Below are positions 43,194 through 50,740 of a DNA stretch of 64,000 nucleotides, one piece after another; positions within the stretch are counted from its first letter, which is position 1; every line of letters starts with the position of its first letter. Location: assembly GCA_029260215.1 (NCBI GenBank), contig JAJDDQ010000051.1, positions 124,001 through 188,000 on the forward strand. Direction: 5' to 3'. The stretch comes from Phycisphaerae bacterium. Its GTDB lineage: Bacteria; Planctomycetota; Phycisphaerae; UBA1845. The position numbers and the translations under genes were made by a program. The notes below the pieces were generated by a model that saw nothing but the letters and a program-made list of their open reading frames with translations, was not told where the DNA came from and did no database searches.

Positions 43194-44543
43194 ATGGACA
43201 TTATGAGAAATTTGAACGTAGCGGTTGCGTTGGTGTTGTTGGGTTTCGCGGGGTCTGTGATTGGGTTTGAGGCTGACTTTGAGCTGGTGACGGGGGTTGA
43301 TGTGATGCAGCTTCCGGGGACTGTGCGCACGGTGTTTCCGAACCCCGGTCCGCCGACGGCGCCGGGGAGTTTTGCGGATGGCGATCGGTTGGCGGGCACG
43401 GCTGATTCGGGTGGGGTTGCGATGTATTTTGGCGATGGTGTGCCGATGTTTGCGCCGAACGAATTTGGTTCGTTGAGCATGTTTTTTCGCCGAGGGAGCA
43501 TACCGGCTGGTCCGGGGATCATTATTCCTTTGATGGCGATTGATTATCTGGGCGGTCCGTTGTTGGACCTCGATGGTGATGCGGGCGACGGGGTGCGCAG
43601 TCTTATACCGGTGACGGGTGCGAGCGCGGTTCTGCTGCCGGGTACGTCGAGTGCGATTAGGCTGGAGCCGGATTTTGGGGCGGGGACGATCACGCTGACG
43701 GGGTTCGATGCGACGGGGAACAATGAAGGCAGTCCGGGGTTTGGGCCTGAGATTGCGACGCTGGTAAATGTGTTGGCCGGCACGACGACGGACGGGATGG
43801 GCGGTGCTGCGATCAATCCGTCGGTCGATACGCGGGCCGGTTCGTTGGCGGCGTTTTCGGGTACGAGTGGAATGCTGGCGGGTGTGTATCGGATTGAGAA
43901 TCTTGGGTTCGAATTCTGGCAGGACTCGGTGTTGGACAGTCCGTCCACGGGGCCTGTGTTGGGATCGTTTCAGTATCTGGGGACGATGTCGGGCTGGCTT
44001 GTGGTTCGGTCGCAATCGGGGAGTTTTCCGGTGATGGCGGGCGAAGGGCTTGGTTCGACGGGTTGGCCTGCGGTGGATGTGTCGCAGGTGGGCAATGTGT
44101 TTGCGGCGGCGCACGGGGCGCCGACTGCGACGATCGCGGACGGGACTGGGTCGGATGTGTTTTCGGCGGCGGGCAACGGGGGGTTGGTGCTGGGTGATTT
44201 CGGCGGTGATCTGGGGGCGTACTTCGACAGTGTCGTGGCAGCGTCACTCGCGACGGAGAAGACGTCTTTCGTTTATCTGGAATCAGCCGGATTCGGGATC
44301 AACAACAGTTTCGATCCGGTGTTTGGGGATTCGAGCAGTTATGACGTGGTTCTGACGGGGGCGTCGGAGTGTATCGTGCTGCCGGGCAGCGCCGGGGATG
44401 CGGACGGGAACGGTGTGTTGGATGTGTGCGATTCGGGTGTTGGTGTTCCGGCGGCGAGCGAATGGGGCATGGTGATTTTGTGCCTGTCCATGTTGATCGC
44501 GGCGACGGTTGTTTGGGGGCGACGACCGGCGGTGGCTGCGTAG
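43194..44543 (+). CDS. Secreted surface protein with an IPTL-CTERM-like sorting signal
   Basis: A 449-residue exported protein: signal peptide 'LNVAVALVLLGFAGSVIG', a long beta-rich mature region with Gly/Thr turns and no domain I can name, a short 'DADGNGVLDVCDSG' calcium-type loop near residue 410, and a C-terminal tripartite signal: motif 'VPAASEWGM', hydrophobic helix 'VILCLSMLIAATVVW', then basic 'GRRP'. That tail matches the IPTL-CTERM type, which is recognised by an exosortase-like system and leads to surface attachment. AAGGAAAGGA precedes the ATG at 43194. No exosortase gene is in the window. Confidence 0.78.
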   Translation: MDIMRNLNVAVALVLLGFAGSVIGFEADFELVTGVDVMQLPGTVRTVFPNPGPPTAPGSFADGDRLAGTADSGGVAMYFGDGVPMFAPNEFGSLSMFFRRGSIPAGPGIIIPLMAIDYLGGPLLDLDGDAGDGVRSLIPVTGASAVLLPGTSSAIRLEPDFGAGTITLTGFDATGNNEGSPGFGPEIATLVNVLAGTTTDGMGGAAINPSVDTRAGSLAAFSGTSGMLAGVYRIENLGFEFWQDSVLDSPSTGPVLGSFQYLGTMSGWLVVRSQSGSFPVMAGEGLGSTGWPAVDVSQVGNVFAAAHGAPTATIADGTGSDVFSAAGNGGLVLGDFGGDLGAYFDSVVAASLATEKTSFVYLESAGFGINNSFDPVFGDSSSYDVVLTGASECIVLPGSAGDADGNGVLDVCDSGVGVPAASEWGMVILCLSMLIAATVVWGRRPAVAA

Positions 44544-44580
44544 TTTTTACGCGGGATTTAGTGCAGTGTCCCACATGGGT

Positions 44581-44720
44581 TGATGGGTAATTCGGACCGC
44601 TTCGGTGCGTGCGAACGTGGGCGTAATGGACGGTTATCCTGGTCCATCGCTTCCTTACGGGCGCGGCTCTGTTCGTCTTTACGTCGAACGATGGTTGACA
44701 AAGCACTTGAGGACTTAAGT
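44581..44720 (-). repeat. Dispersed repeat family A, full copy 4
   Basis: Reading on the minus strand, the blocks 'accatcgttcgacgtaaaga', 'cgaacagagccgcgcccgta', 'aggaagcgatggacc', 'ccattacgcccac' and 'gaattaccca' appear in the family order. Confidence 0.85.
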
Positions 44721-44806
44721 CGAGGGATCGGGTTTGTCGCATGGTCTCATGCGCTGACTTGCGACAAGCCCGCCCTCGCGTTTTTGTTTTGGTTTGCGAC
44801 TTTCCA

Positions 44807-44843
44807 GGGCTACATGCCCGCCTTGAAGGCGGGCATGTAGCCC
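44807..44843 (+). repeat. Dispersed palindromic repeat family B, copy 3
   Basis: Perfect 17-base arms (gggctacatgcccgcct and its complement) around a three-base centre, the best palindrome of the family. Confidence 0.9.
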
Positions 44844-44880
44844 GGCGCCGTGTATGCTCCATAATCTGTGTGGAGGTGTG

Positions 44881-44910
44881 CGTCCGCGCGGACTGAAGTC
44901 CGCGGCTCGT
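44881..44910 (+). repeat. Dispersed palindromic repeat family C, copy 2
   Basis: 'cgcggactgaagtccgcg' with the same flanks as copy 1 (cgtccg on the left, gctcgt on the right). Confidence 0.85.
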
Positions 44911-45002
44911 TGGGGTTGGGCGGGCGGCAGTGGGTGTGGTATCCTGATTGGGTTGTTTGGGACTTGATTTATTGATTGGTACTTTTGGATAGGGCGGCTG
45001 GG

Positions 45003-47135
45003 ATGATGCGCGGGTTTGATGTTCTTCGGACTGTTTCTTGTGTGGCGTTTTCTTGGGGGGAAGTTTGTTCCCTTCGTGCCCGTGCGTTGGTCGCGCTGTG
45101 GGGTGTGACTTTGATGATGTTTGGTTTTGTGTCGGCTGACGGCGCGCGGGGCGGGGAGACGCATCCGTTTTCGGTGCGGGATATGCTGGCGATGGAGCGG
45201 GTTGGTGACGCTCATGTTTCGCCGGACGGGTCGCGTGTCGTGTTCGTGAAGCGTTCGACGGACATGGAGGCGAATCGCGGGCGGTCGGACCTGTGGACGG
45301 TGGGCGTTGATGGGACGGGATTGCGTCGATTGACCTCGCATCCGGCGGGCGAGCACAATCCGTGCTGGTCGGCGGACGGCAGGTATGTCTGGTTTCTTTC
45401 GTCGCGGTCGGGGTCGTCGCAGGTGTGGAAGATCGCGGTGGACGGCGGCGAGGCGGAGCAGGTGACGGATTTTTCGCTGGATGTCGGGTCGCTTGCAGTG
45501 TCACGCGATGGCACGCGGTTGGCGGTGTCGATGGAGGTGTTTCCGGGCAAGAGCGTCGAGGAGACGCAGGCGATGCTCGATGAGCGGGCGCGGTTGAAAA
45601 CGACGGGGCTGGTTTACGACAAGTTGTTCGTGCGTCACTGGGACACATGGAAGGATGGTCGGCGGGCGCATCTGTTTGTGGTGCCGGCGGACGGAAGTTC
45701 AGCCGTTGATGTGATGAAGGATATGGACGCGGATTGTCCGACGAAGCCGTTCGGCGGGCCTGAGGATTTCACGTTCACGCCGGATGGGAATTTCATCGTG
45801 TTTTCGGCGCGCGACGTTGGTGTGGAGGAGGCGTGGTCGACGAATTTTGATTTATTCCTGGTGTCGGTCGAAGATCCGGCGCGCCGGAAGTCCATCACGC
45901 TGGCCAACGCGGCTTGGGACAGTGAGCCGGTGTTTTCTCCGGATGGGCGGACGTTGGCGTATACAGCGATGGTTCAGGCTGGGTACGAATCGGATCGGCG
46001 TCGGATTGTTTTGCTTGATTTGCGGTCGGGCAGTCGCCGCGTGCTGACGGAGGATTGGGATCGGTCTCCGGGTTCGCTGACGTGGTCGCGCGACGGGAAG
46101 CGCCTCTACGTGCGGGCGAGCAATGTGGGGCAGCGGTCGTTGTTTTCCGTGGATGTTGAGAGCGGCGAAGCGAAGCTTCTGGTGCGCGAGGGCACGGTGA
46201 CGATGATTGCGGGTGAGACCCACGATGGTCGTGTCATCTTCGGTATGGATGATTTGAAGTCGCCGGCGGAATTGTATACGGTGAAATCGGACGGCAGTGG
46301 TCGGACGCAAATTACGCATATCAATGCGGAGCAACTGGACTCTGTTCGCATGGGCGACTTCGAGCAGTTCAGTTTTTCCGGCTGGAATGATGAGACGGTG
46401 TATGGGTTTGTGGTTAAGCCGGTGGATTTCGATCCGTCGAAGAAGTATCCCTTGGCGTTTCTGATTCACGGTGGGCCTCAGGGGTCGTTCGGGAACCATT
46501 TTCATTATCGATGGAATCCGCAGGCGTATGCTGGGGCGGGGTATGCGGCGGTTTTTATCGATTTCCACGGTTCGACGGGTTACGGGCAGGCGTTTTGCGA
46601 TTCGATTCGCGGGGACTGGGGCGGCAAACCACTGGAGGATTTACAGAAGGGGCTGGCGGCTGCACTGGAAAAGTATCCTTGGATTGATGGTGAGCGGGCG
46701 GCTGCACTGGGTGCGTCTTATGGCGGGTTTATGATTAACTGGATCGCGGGGAATTGGTCTGATCGGTTTCGGTGTCTGGTGAATCACGACGGGAATCTCT
46801 GCGAGCGTTTGGCGTACTTTGATACTGAGGAGCTTTGGTTTCCGGAATGGGATCATCTGGGGACGCCGTGGGACAACCCCGAGGGTTACGAGAAGCACAA
46901 TCCATTGCGGTTTGTGAAGAACTGGAAGACGCCGATGCTGGTGATTCACGGTGCGTTGGATTTTCGCGTGGTGGATACGCAGGGGTTGTCGACGTTTACG
47001 GCGCTTCAGCGTCGGGGGATACCGAGTAAGCTGCTTTACTTTCCCGATGAGAACCACTGGGTGTTGAGGCCTGAGAATAGTGTGCAGTGGCATGAGACTG
47101 TTTTGGAGTGGTTGGGGCGGTGGACGGCTGAGTAG
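45003..47135 (+). CDS. S9 family serine peptidase (acylaminoacyl-peptidase / dipeptidyl aminopeptidase type)
   Basis: A 710-residue peptidase with a probable N-terminal export signal ('ALVALWGVTLMMFGFVSADG'). Residues about 60-430 are a beta-propeller made of WD40-like/TolB-type units ('DAHVSPDGSRVVFVKR', 'NPCWSADGRYVWFLSS', 'EPVFSPDGRTLAYTAM', 'SLTWSRDGKRLYVRAS'). Residues about 450-705 are the alpha/beta-hydrolase domain: nucleophile in 'ALGASYGGFMINW', Asp in 'VIHGALDFRV', His in 'DENHWVLRP'. It releases N-terminal acylated residues or dipeptides from short peptides. Starts at either of two adjacent ATGs (45003, 45006); the frame extends to 44976. Confidence 0.9.
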   Translation: MMRGFDVLRTVSCVAFSWGEVCSLRARALVALWGVTLMMFGFVSADGARGGETHPFSVRDMLAMERVGDAHVSPDGSRVVFVKRSTDMEANRGRSDLWTVGVDGTGLRRLTSHPAGEHNPCWSADGRYVWFLSSRSGSSQVWKIAVDGGEAEQVTDFSLDVGSLAVSRDGTRLAVSMEVFPGKSVEETQAMLDERARLKTTGLVYDKLFVRHWDTWKDGRRAHLFVVPADGSSAVDVMKDMDADCPTKPFGGPEDFTFTPDGNFIVFSARDVGVEEAWSTNFDLFLVSVEDPARRKSITLANAAWDSEPVFSPDGRTLAYTAMVQAGYESDRRRIVLLDLRSGSRRVLTEDWDRSPGSLTWSRDGKRLYVRASNVGQRSLFSVDVESGEAKLLVREGTVTMIAGETHDGRVIFGMDDLKSPAELYTVKSDGSGRTQITHINAEQLDSVRMGDFEQFSFSGWNDETVYGFVVKPVDFDPSKKYPLAFLIHGGPQGSFGNHFHYRWNPQAYAGAGYAAVFIDFHGSTGYGQAFCDSIRGDWGGKPLEDLQKGLAAALEKYPWIDGERAAALGASYGGFMINWIAGNWSDRFRCLVNHDGNLCERLAYFDTEELWFPEWDHLGTPWDNPEGYEKHNPLRFVKNWKTPMLVIHGALDFRVVDTQGLSTFTALQRRGIPSKLLYFPDENHWVLRPENSVQWHETVLEWLGRWTAE

Positions 47136-47165
47136 GGGGGAAATTGAGTTGGATGGGTCTGGGGG

Positions 47166-47192
47166 CGTCCGCGCGGACTGACGTCCGCTGCT
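47166..47192 (+). repeat. Dispersed palindromic repeat family C, copy 3 (diverged)
   Basis: 'gcggactgacgtccgctgct', with one change in the spacer and one in the right flank relative to the other copies. Confidence 0.8.
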
Positions 47193-47259
47193 CTGATTGT
47201 CTTTTTACGTGGAACGATGTCTTGCGGGGTGCGACTGGTGTCGTGGGGGGGGCGTATTT

Positions 47260-47286
47260 CGTGTCGCACGCGACACGGCTAAACGG
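47260..47286 (+). repeat. Dispersed palindromic repeat family D, copy 3
   Basis: Identical over 27 bases to 42448-42474 and in the same orientation. Confidence 0.85.
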
Positions 47287-47350
47287 GGTGGAGTCCGTGG
47301 GGGCGCTTGGTGCGAGTTGTTACGTTGGGGAATGGGGTTGTGTTGCGGAT

Positions 47351-47484
47351 GGATCGATGGGTAATTCGGATCGATGTGGTGCGTGTGAGAAGGGGCGTAA
47401 TTGACGATTGTTCCGGTCCACCGCTTCCTTACGGGCGCGGCTCTGTTGGTTTCTTTAGGTGGAACGATGGTTGACAGAGCACCG
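47351..47484 (-). repeat. Dispersed repeat family A, full copy 5
   Basis: On the minus strand: 'accatcgttccacctaaaga', 'aacagagccgcgcccgtaag', 'gaagcggtggacc', 'caattacgcc', 'gaattaccc'. Confidence 0.85.
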
Positions 47485-47502
47485 ATTACACTGCAATCGC
47501 AA

Positions 47503-47527
47503 CATGCCCGCCTTTGAGGCGGGCATG
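47503..47527 (+). repeat. Dispersed palindromic repeat family B, copy 4
   Basis: 'catgcccgcctttgaggcgg' continuing to gcatg; eleven-base arms around a three-base centre. Confidence 0.85.
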
Positions 47528-47583
47528 CCACCCATCGAATGGCGTGCGTCGGTACACTGGGGTTGCGGTTGTTCTTTCTTGAA

Positions 47584-47612
47584 CGTCCGCGCGGACTGAA
47601 GTCCGCGGCTCG
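47584..47612 (+). repeat. Dispersed palindromic repeat family C, copy 4
   Basis: 'cgcggactgaagtccgcg' followed by 'gctcg', as in copies 1 and 2. It lies directly before the lipoprotein gene's stop codon. Confidence 0.85.
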
Positions 47613-47634
47613 CTTTGTGTTGGGTGGGCTTTTT

Positions 47635-48435
47635 TTAGTAGTCTGTTGGGATTCGATTGCGGATGGGGGGGTAGCCGGAGACTGTTTGTCTGCGTGATGG
47701 TATTGGGGCTTCGATTGGTTTGTCTTGTGCGATGAGTTCGAGGACGCACTCGCGTAGTTTTTGGCGAAATCGCTCGTGTGCGATGAACCAGGGATCGAGG
47801 TGGCGTTTGTCGATGTCGATGCGGTCGGTTGGGGGTGGGGGTGGCAACTGGTCCTCGAAGATGGCTTTGACGCGGGCATCGGCGTGCGCTTCGGCGAGCA
47901 GTCTACCGTCTCGGACGTCGTAGAGTTGTCCGCGCATGACGGCGGAGCATCCGTTCTGGTCGCATTCGCCTCCGATGTGGTAGATCAGGCACATTCCGGC
48001 GCCTTGTTCGCGTGCGGCGTCCACGAGCATTTGCTCGGTGACCTGGCGATTGGGCCTGTTTGGATAGGTCAGGGGGAATACGCCGGCGACTGGCCAAATG
48101 TCGTCGAACATGTCGCACCAGTCTATGAACTGGTTGAGGGGTTTCATTTCAAGGGAAGACGCCGGCACGAGCGTGTGGGTTGGGGTCCAGTGCGGGGCGA
48201 TGCGTGCGACAGCGATGGTGCCTGGGAACAGGCCTTCGGTGCGGTCGGAGACGAGCAGTGTGTATTCGTTTCGCGGTCGGTGTGCGAGGGCGCCGTGTAC
48301 GCGGATTGGGCCACTTTGCTCGGGTAAGACGACGTCGGCGAGTCTTAGTCGTTCTTTGTTCTTGTCGGGGTTGCGGCAACCAGCCATCACGGTCATTGCG
48401 GCGACGCAGAGGATTATTGGTTTTTGCTGGCCCAT
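47635..48435 (-). CDS. Lipoprotein of unknown function
   Basis: A 266-residue exported lipoprotein: the signal 'PIILCVAAMTVMAGC' ends in a lipobox (VMAG-Cys, lipidated Cys at about residue 19). The mature part begins with a charged linker ('RNPDKNKERLRLADV') and contains 'QMLVDAAREQGAGMCLIYHI', and two further Cys in 'GECDQNGCSA' that could form a disulfide. The strand-helix alternation ('MCLIYHIGG', 'GQLYDVRDGRLLAEAHADA') resembles small TolB-N/CsgG-like lipoproteins, but I cannot name a family. AAAGG lies upstream of the ATG. Confidence 0.72.
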   Translation of the reverse strand: MGQQKPIILCVAAMTVMAGCRNPDKNKERLRLADVVLPEQSGPIRVHGALAHRPRNEYTLLVSDRTEGLFPGTIAVARIAPHWTPTHTLVPASSLEMKPLNQFIDWCDMFDDIWPVAGVFPLTYPNRPNRQVTEQMLVDAAREQGAGMCLIYHIGGECDQNGCSAVMRGQLYDVRDGRLLAEAHADARVKAIFEDQLPPPPPTDRIDIDKRHLDPWFIAHERFRQKLRECVLELIAQDKPIEAPIPSRRQTVSGYPPIRNRIPTDY

Positions 48436-48730
48436 GATGCTTGCCTTTCCGGTCGGCTGAATTCCGTTTCGTTCAACGATGATTATTATCGGGTGGTTGG
48501 TCGGCGGTCTGTGTAAAAAGCGCGGCTTGCGGAATGGTGAGGTCCGATAGGCGAGCGTGGGCTGGTCGGGGTTTGATTATCGGTCGCGTCGGGTGCGTTT
48601 TCGGTTTGTGAGGGGGTGTATTAACGGACGTCGCATCAGCCGGTAATTCGTGGGTTGTTCTAGTGATATGAGCACGTCCGTTATCCGATTGCTTTCGTTG
48701 TCCGACGACTGGAGAGGAAACCGCGACACA

Positions 48731-50236
48731 ATGCTGGAGCAGTTAATGGCTTCGCAGGCAATTTTGGGTACGAAGGGTGTATTATCGGGGGCGGCTGGTG
48801 CGCCGGTTGGCGTGCTTGGCGGTTCCGTTGCGTCTTGTCAGCCTCGACCTCAGATTCTTCGACGTTTTTGCAAGCTGTTTTCGACATTGCACACTGGTGC
48901 GTGGGTCGGTCTGGACCTGGTGCTGCTGATGGTGGGCATGGAAGCGGGTTACCGTCTTTTTGTGGACGGTGTTTATCCGCCGCTTGGCCACGTGCCAATG
49001 TGGCAGGCCGGTGTCATTCTTGTTTCGACGTTCGTTTTCGGGAGTTTGGTTTTTGGGCTCTACGACCGTGAAACGCTGCTGAGTCGATCGCGCATTTTGA
49101 CGCGGACGATGTTGACGACGGTTGCGGCTGCGGTTGTTACGTATGCCGTGATCAATGTTTTGATGTACACCGCGTTGAGTCGTCGTGTTATGGGCGTGGC
49201 GATGGCGAGCACGACGATTTTGGGCGGGATGATTCGGCTGTTCGCGTGTTATGCGCTGCACCGTGTGCGTCGCAGCGTGGTGATTGTTGGGCCTGGGATT
49301 TTGTCTCGGCCTCTGGTGCGTGCGTTTCAGGAAGGTCTTCTGCGCGAGCATCGTCTTGTGGGTTATGTGGATGACACGACGCTGGCGGATGGGCGGAGCG
49401 AGATTGACGACGTTCGTTTTCTCGGCAGTGTTGACTATTTGTCAGAGATTTGCCGGGAGAATGAGATCGATGACATTGTGATCGGTGCGGACCCTGCGGC
49501 GGACTCGCGTGTGATTAACAAGGCGTTGCCCTGTTTGCGACGTGGGTGCCGTGTGACGAACGAGGCGACGTTTTACGAGAAGGCTACGGGTCAGGTTCTG
49601 GTGGATGAGATTACGCCGCATTGGTTTCTGTTTGCGGATTTGCAGGTTCATTGCCAGCGGCGGCAGGCGTTGAAGCGTGCTTTTGATCTTGTTTTCTCGG
49701 TGTTTGGGTTCTTGCTGGCGTTGCCGCTGCTTCCGCTGATTGCGTTGTTGATCAAGCTGGACGATGGCGGTCCGGTGTTTTATTCGCAGACGCGCGTTGG
49801 GGAAAACGGGCGCGAGTTTCGGTTGTTCAAGTTTCGGACGATGAATCCGTTCGCCGAGACGAATGAGGCGGTTTGGGCGGTGAAGAACGATCCTCGCGTG
49901 ACGCGGGCGGGGCGGCTTCTGCGTCGGACGCGACTGGACGAGCTTCCGCAGTTGTATAACGTTCTTATTGGTCAGATGTCGCTCATCGGTCCGCGTCCGG
50001 AGCGCCCGGATTTTGTGGTTAAGCTCTGCGAGCACATTCCGTATTTCGGCGAGCGGCACCTTGTGAAGCCGGGGATTACCGGTTGGGCTCAGATCGGTTT
50101 TCGGTACGGCTCGTCGTTCGCGGATGCCAAGCGCAAGCTGCAATTCGATCTTTACTACATCAAGAACATGTCGCTGGAGCTGGACATCATGATTTTGCTA
50201 CGCACGCTGGGCGTGTTCGTTCGGGGGGCGTGCTGA
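48731..50236 (+). CDS. Exopolysaccharide polyprenyl-phosphate glycosylphosphotransferase (WcaJ/PssY type)
   Basis: A 501-residue inner-membrane enzyme that moves a sugar-1-phosphate from a nucleotide sugar to undecaprenyl phosphate, the first step in building an exopolysaccharide or capsule repeat. Residues about 50-165 contain four to five hydrophobic helices; 185-300 is a CoA-binding/Rossmann-like domain ('RSVVIVGPGILSRPLVRAFQ'); 310-495 is the bacterial sugar transferase domain with 'RAFDLVFSVFGFLLALPLLP', 'VFYSQTRVGENGREFRLFKF', 'DELPQLYNVLIGQMSLIGPR' and 'VKPGITGWAQIGF'. I chose the ATG at 48731 after GGAGAGGAAA; an ATG at 48668 is in frame but lacks a ribosome-binding site. No glycosyltransferases follow it. 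Confidence 0.9.
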   Translation: MLEQLMASQAILGTKGVLSGAAGAPVGVLGGSVASCQPRPQILRRFCKLFSTLHTGAWVGLDLVLLMVGMEAGYRLFVDGVYPPLGHVPMWQAGVILVSTFVFGSLVFGLYDRETLLSRSRILTRTMLTTVAAAVVTYAVINVLMYTALSRRVMGVAMASTTILGGMIRLFACYALHRVRRSVVIVGPGILSRPLVRAFQEGLLREHRLVGYVDDTTLADGRSEIDDVRFLGSVDYLSEICRENEIDDIVIGADPAADSRVINKALPCLRRGCRVTNEATFYEKATGQVLVDEITPHWFLFADLQVHCQRRQALKRAFDLVFSVFGFLLALPLLPLIALLIKLDDGGPVFYSQTRVGENGREFRLFKFRTMNPFAETNEAVWAVKNDPRVTRAGRLLRRTRLDELPQLYNVLIGQMSLIGPRPERPDFVVKLCEHIPYFGERHLVKPGITGWAQIGFRYGSSFADAKRKLQFDLYYIKNMSLELDIMILLRTLGVFVRGAC

Positions 50237-50338
50237 GGGGGGCGGTCGCGGTGCGACGTTGGGTTGGTTCGATCTGGGTTGCCGGTGGATGATTTTCTCG
50301 CTTCTTGTGGTTTTGTTGTCGGCGATGCGTGCGTTTGA

Positions 50339-50367
50339 TTGACAAGGCTGGCTGCGGGGATTATGGT
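50339..50367 (+). promoter_or_regulatory. Promoter of the initiator tRNA gene
   Basis: TTGACA at 50339-50344, a 17-base spacer, TATGGT at 50362-50367. The tRNA begins 13 bases after the -10 element. The -35 is a perfect consensus. Confidence 0.7.
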
Positions 50368-50380
50368 TCCGCGAAATGGC

Positions 50381-50453
<73 letters not shown>

Positions 50454-50468
50454 TAAGGACCTAGAGAT

Positions 50469-50492
50469 ACCTCGGCGTAAGTCGAGGTTTTT
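50469..50492 (+). terminator. Terminator after tRNA-fMet
   Basis: Six-base stem acctcg/cgaggt, eight-base loop, then a run of T (50488-50492). It is 16 bases downstream of the tRNA. Confidence 0.75.
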
Positions 50493-50740
50493 CATGAGCT
50501 TGCAGCAATTCCGGCATGGCTGAATTCATCCGCTACGAACCTGCGACCTGCCCGATATGAGCCCTCGCGAGCTTTGGGCGTCGCGCACGATTCGTCAGTT
50601 CGGTTAGGGACAGGTGCTTCAGAGATGCGGAAGGACTAACATAACAAGCGAACCATGACAGGGGTCAAGTCAGGATTCCGCCGGCGGCGGACCCGATTAC
50701 ATTAGAATCGGGCGGGAAACCGGACAACACGTGTACGAAG

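Larger units (their letters stand above)
44544..45002. other. Repeat-filled intergenic region
   Basis: About 460 bases with no supported gene. It holds, in order, a family A element (minus orientation, 44581-44720), a unique segment, a family B palindrome (44807-44843) and a family C palindrome (44881-44910), followed by ~90 bases that should carry the promoter of the S9 peptidase. Confidence 0.7.
47136..47634. other. Repeat-filled intergenic region
   Basis: About 500 bases between convergent genes, with no supported gene. It is a stack of five repeats: family C (47166), D (47260), A in minus orientation (47351-47484), B (47503-47527) and C again (47584). Confidence 0.75.
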
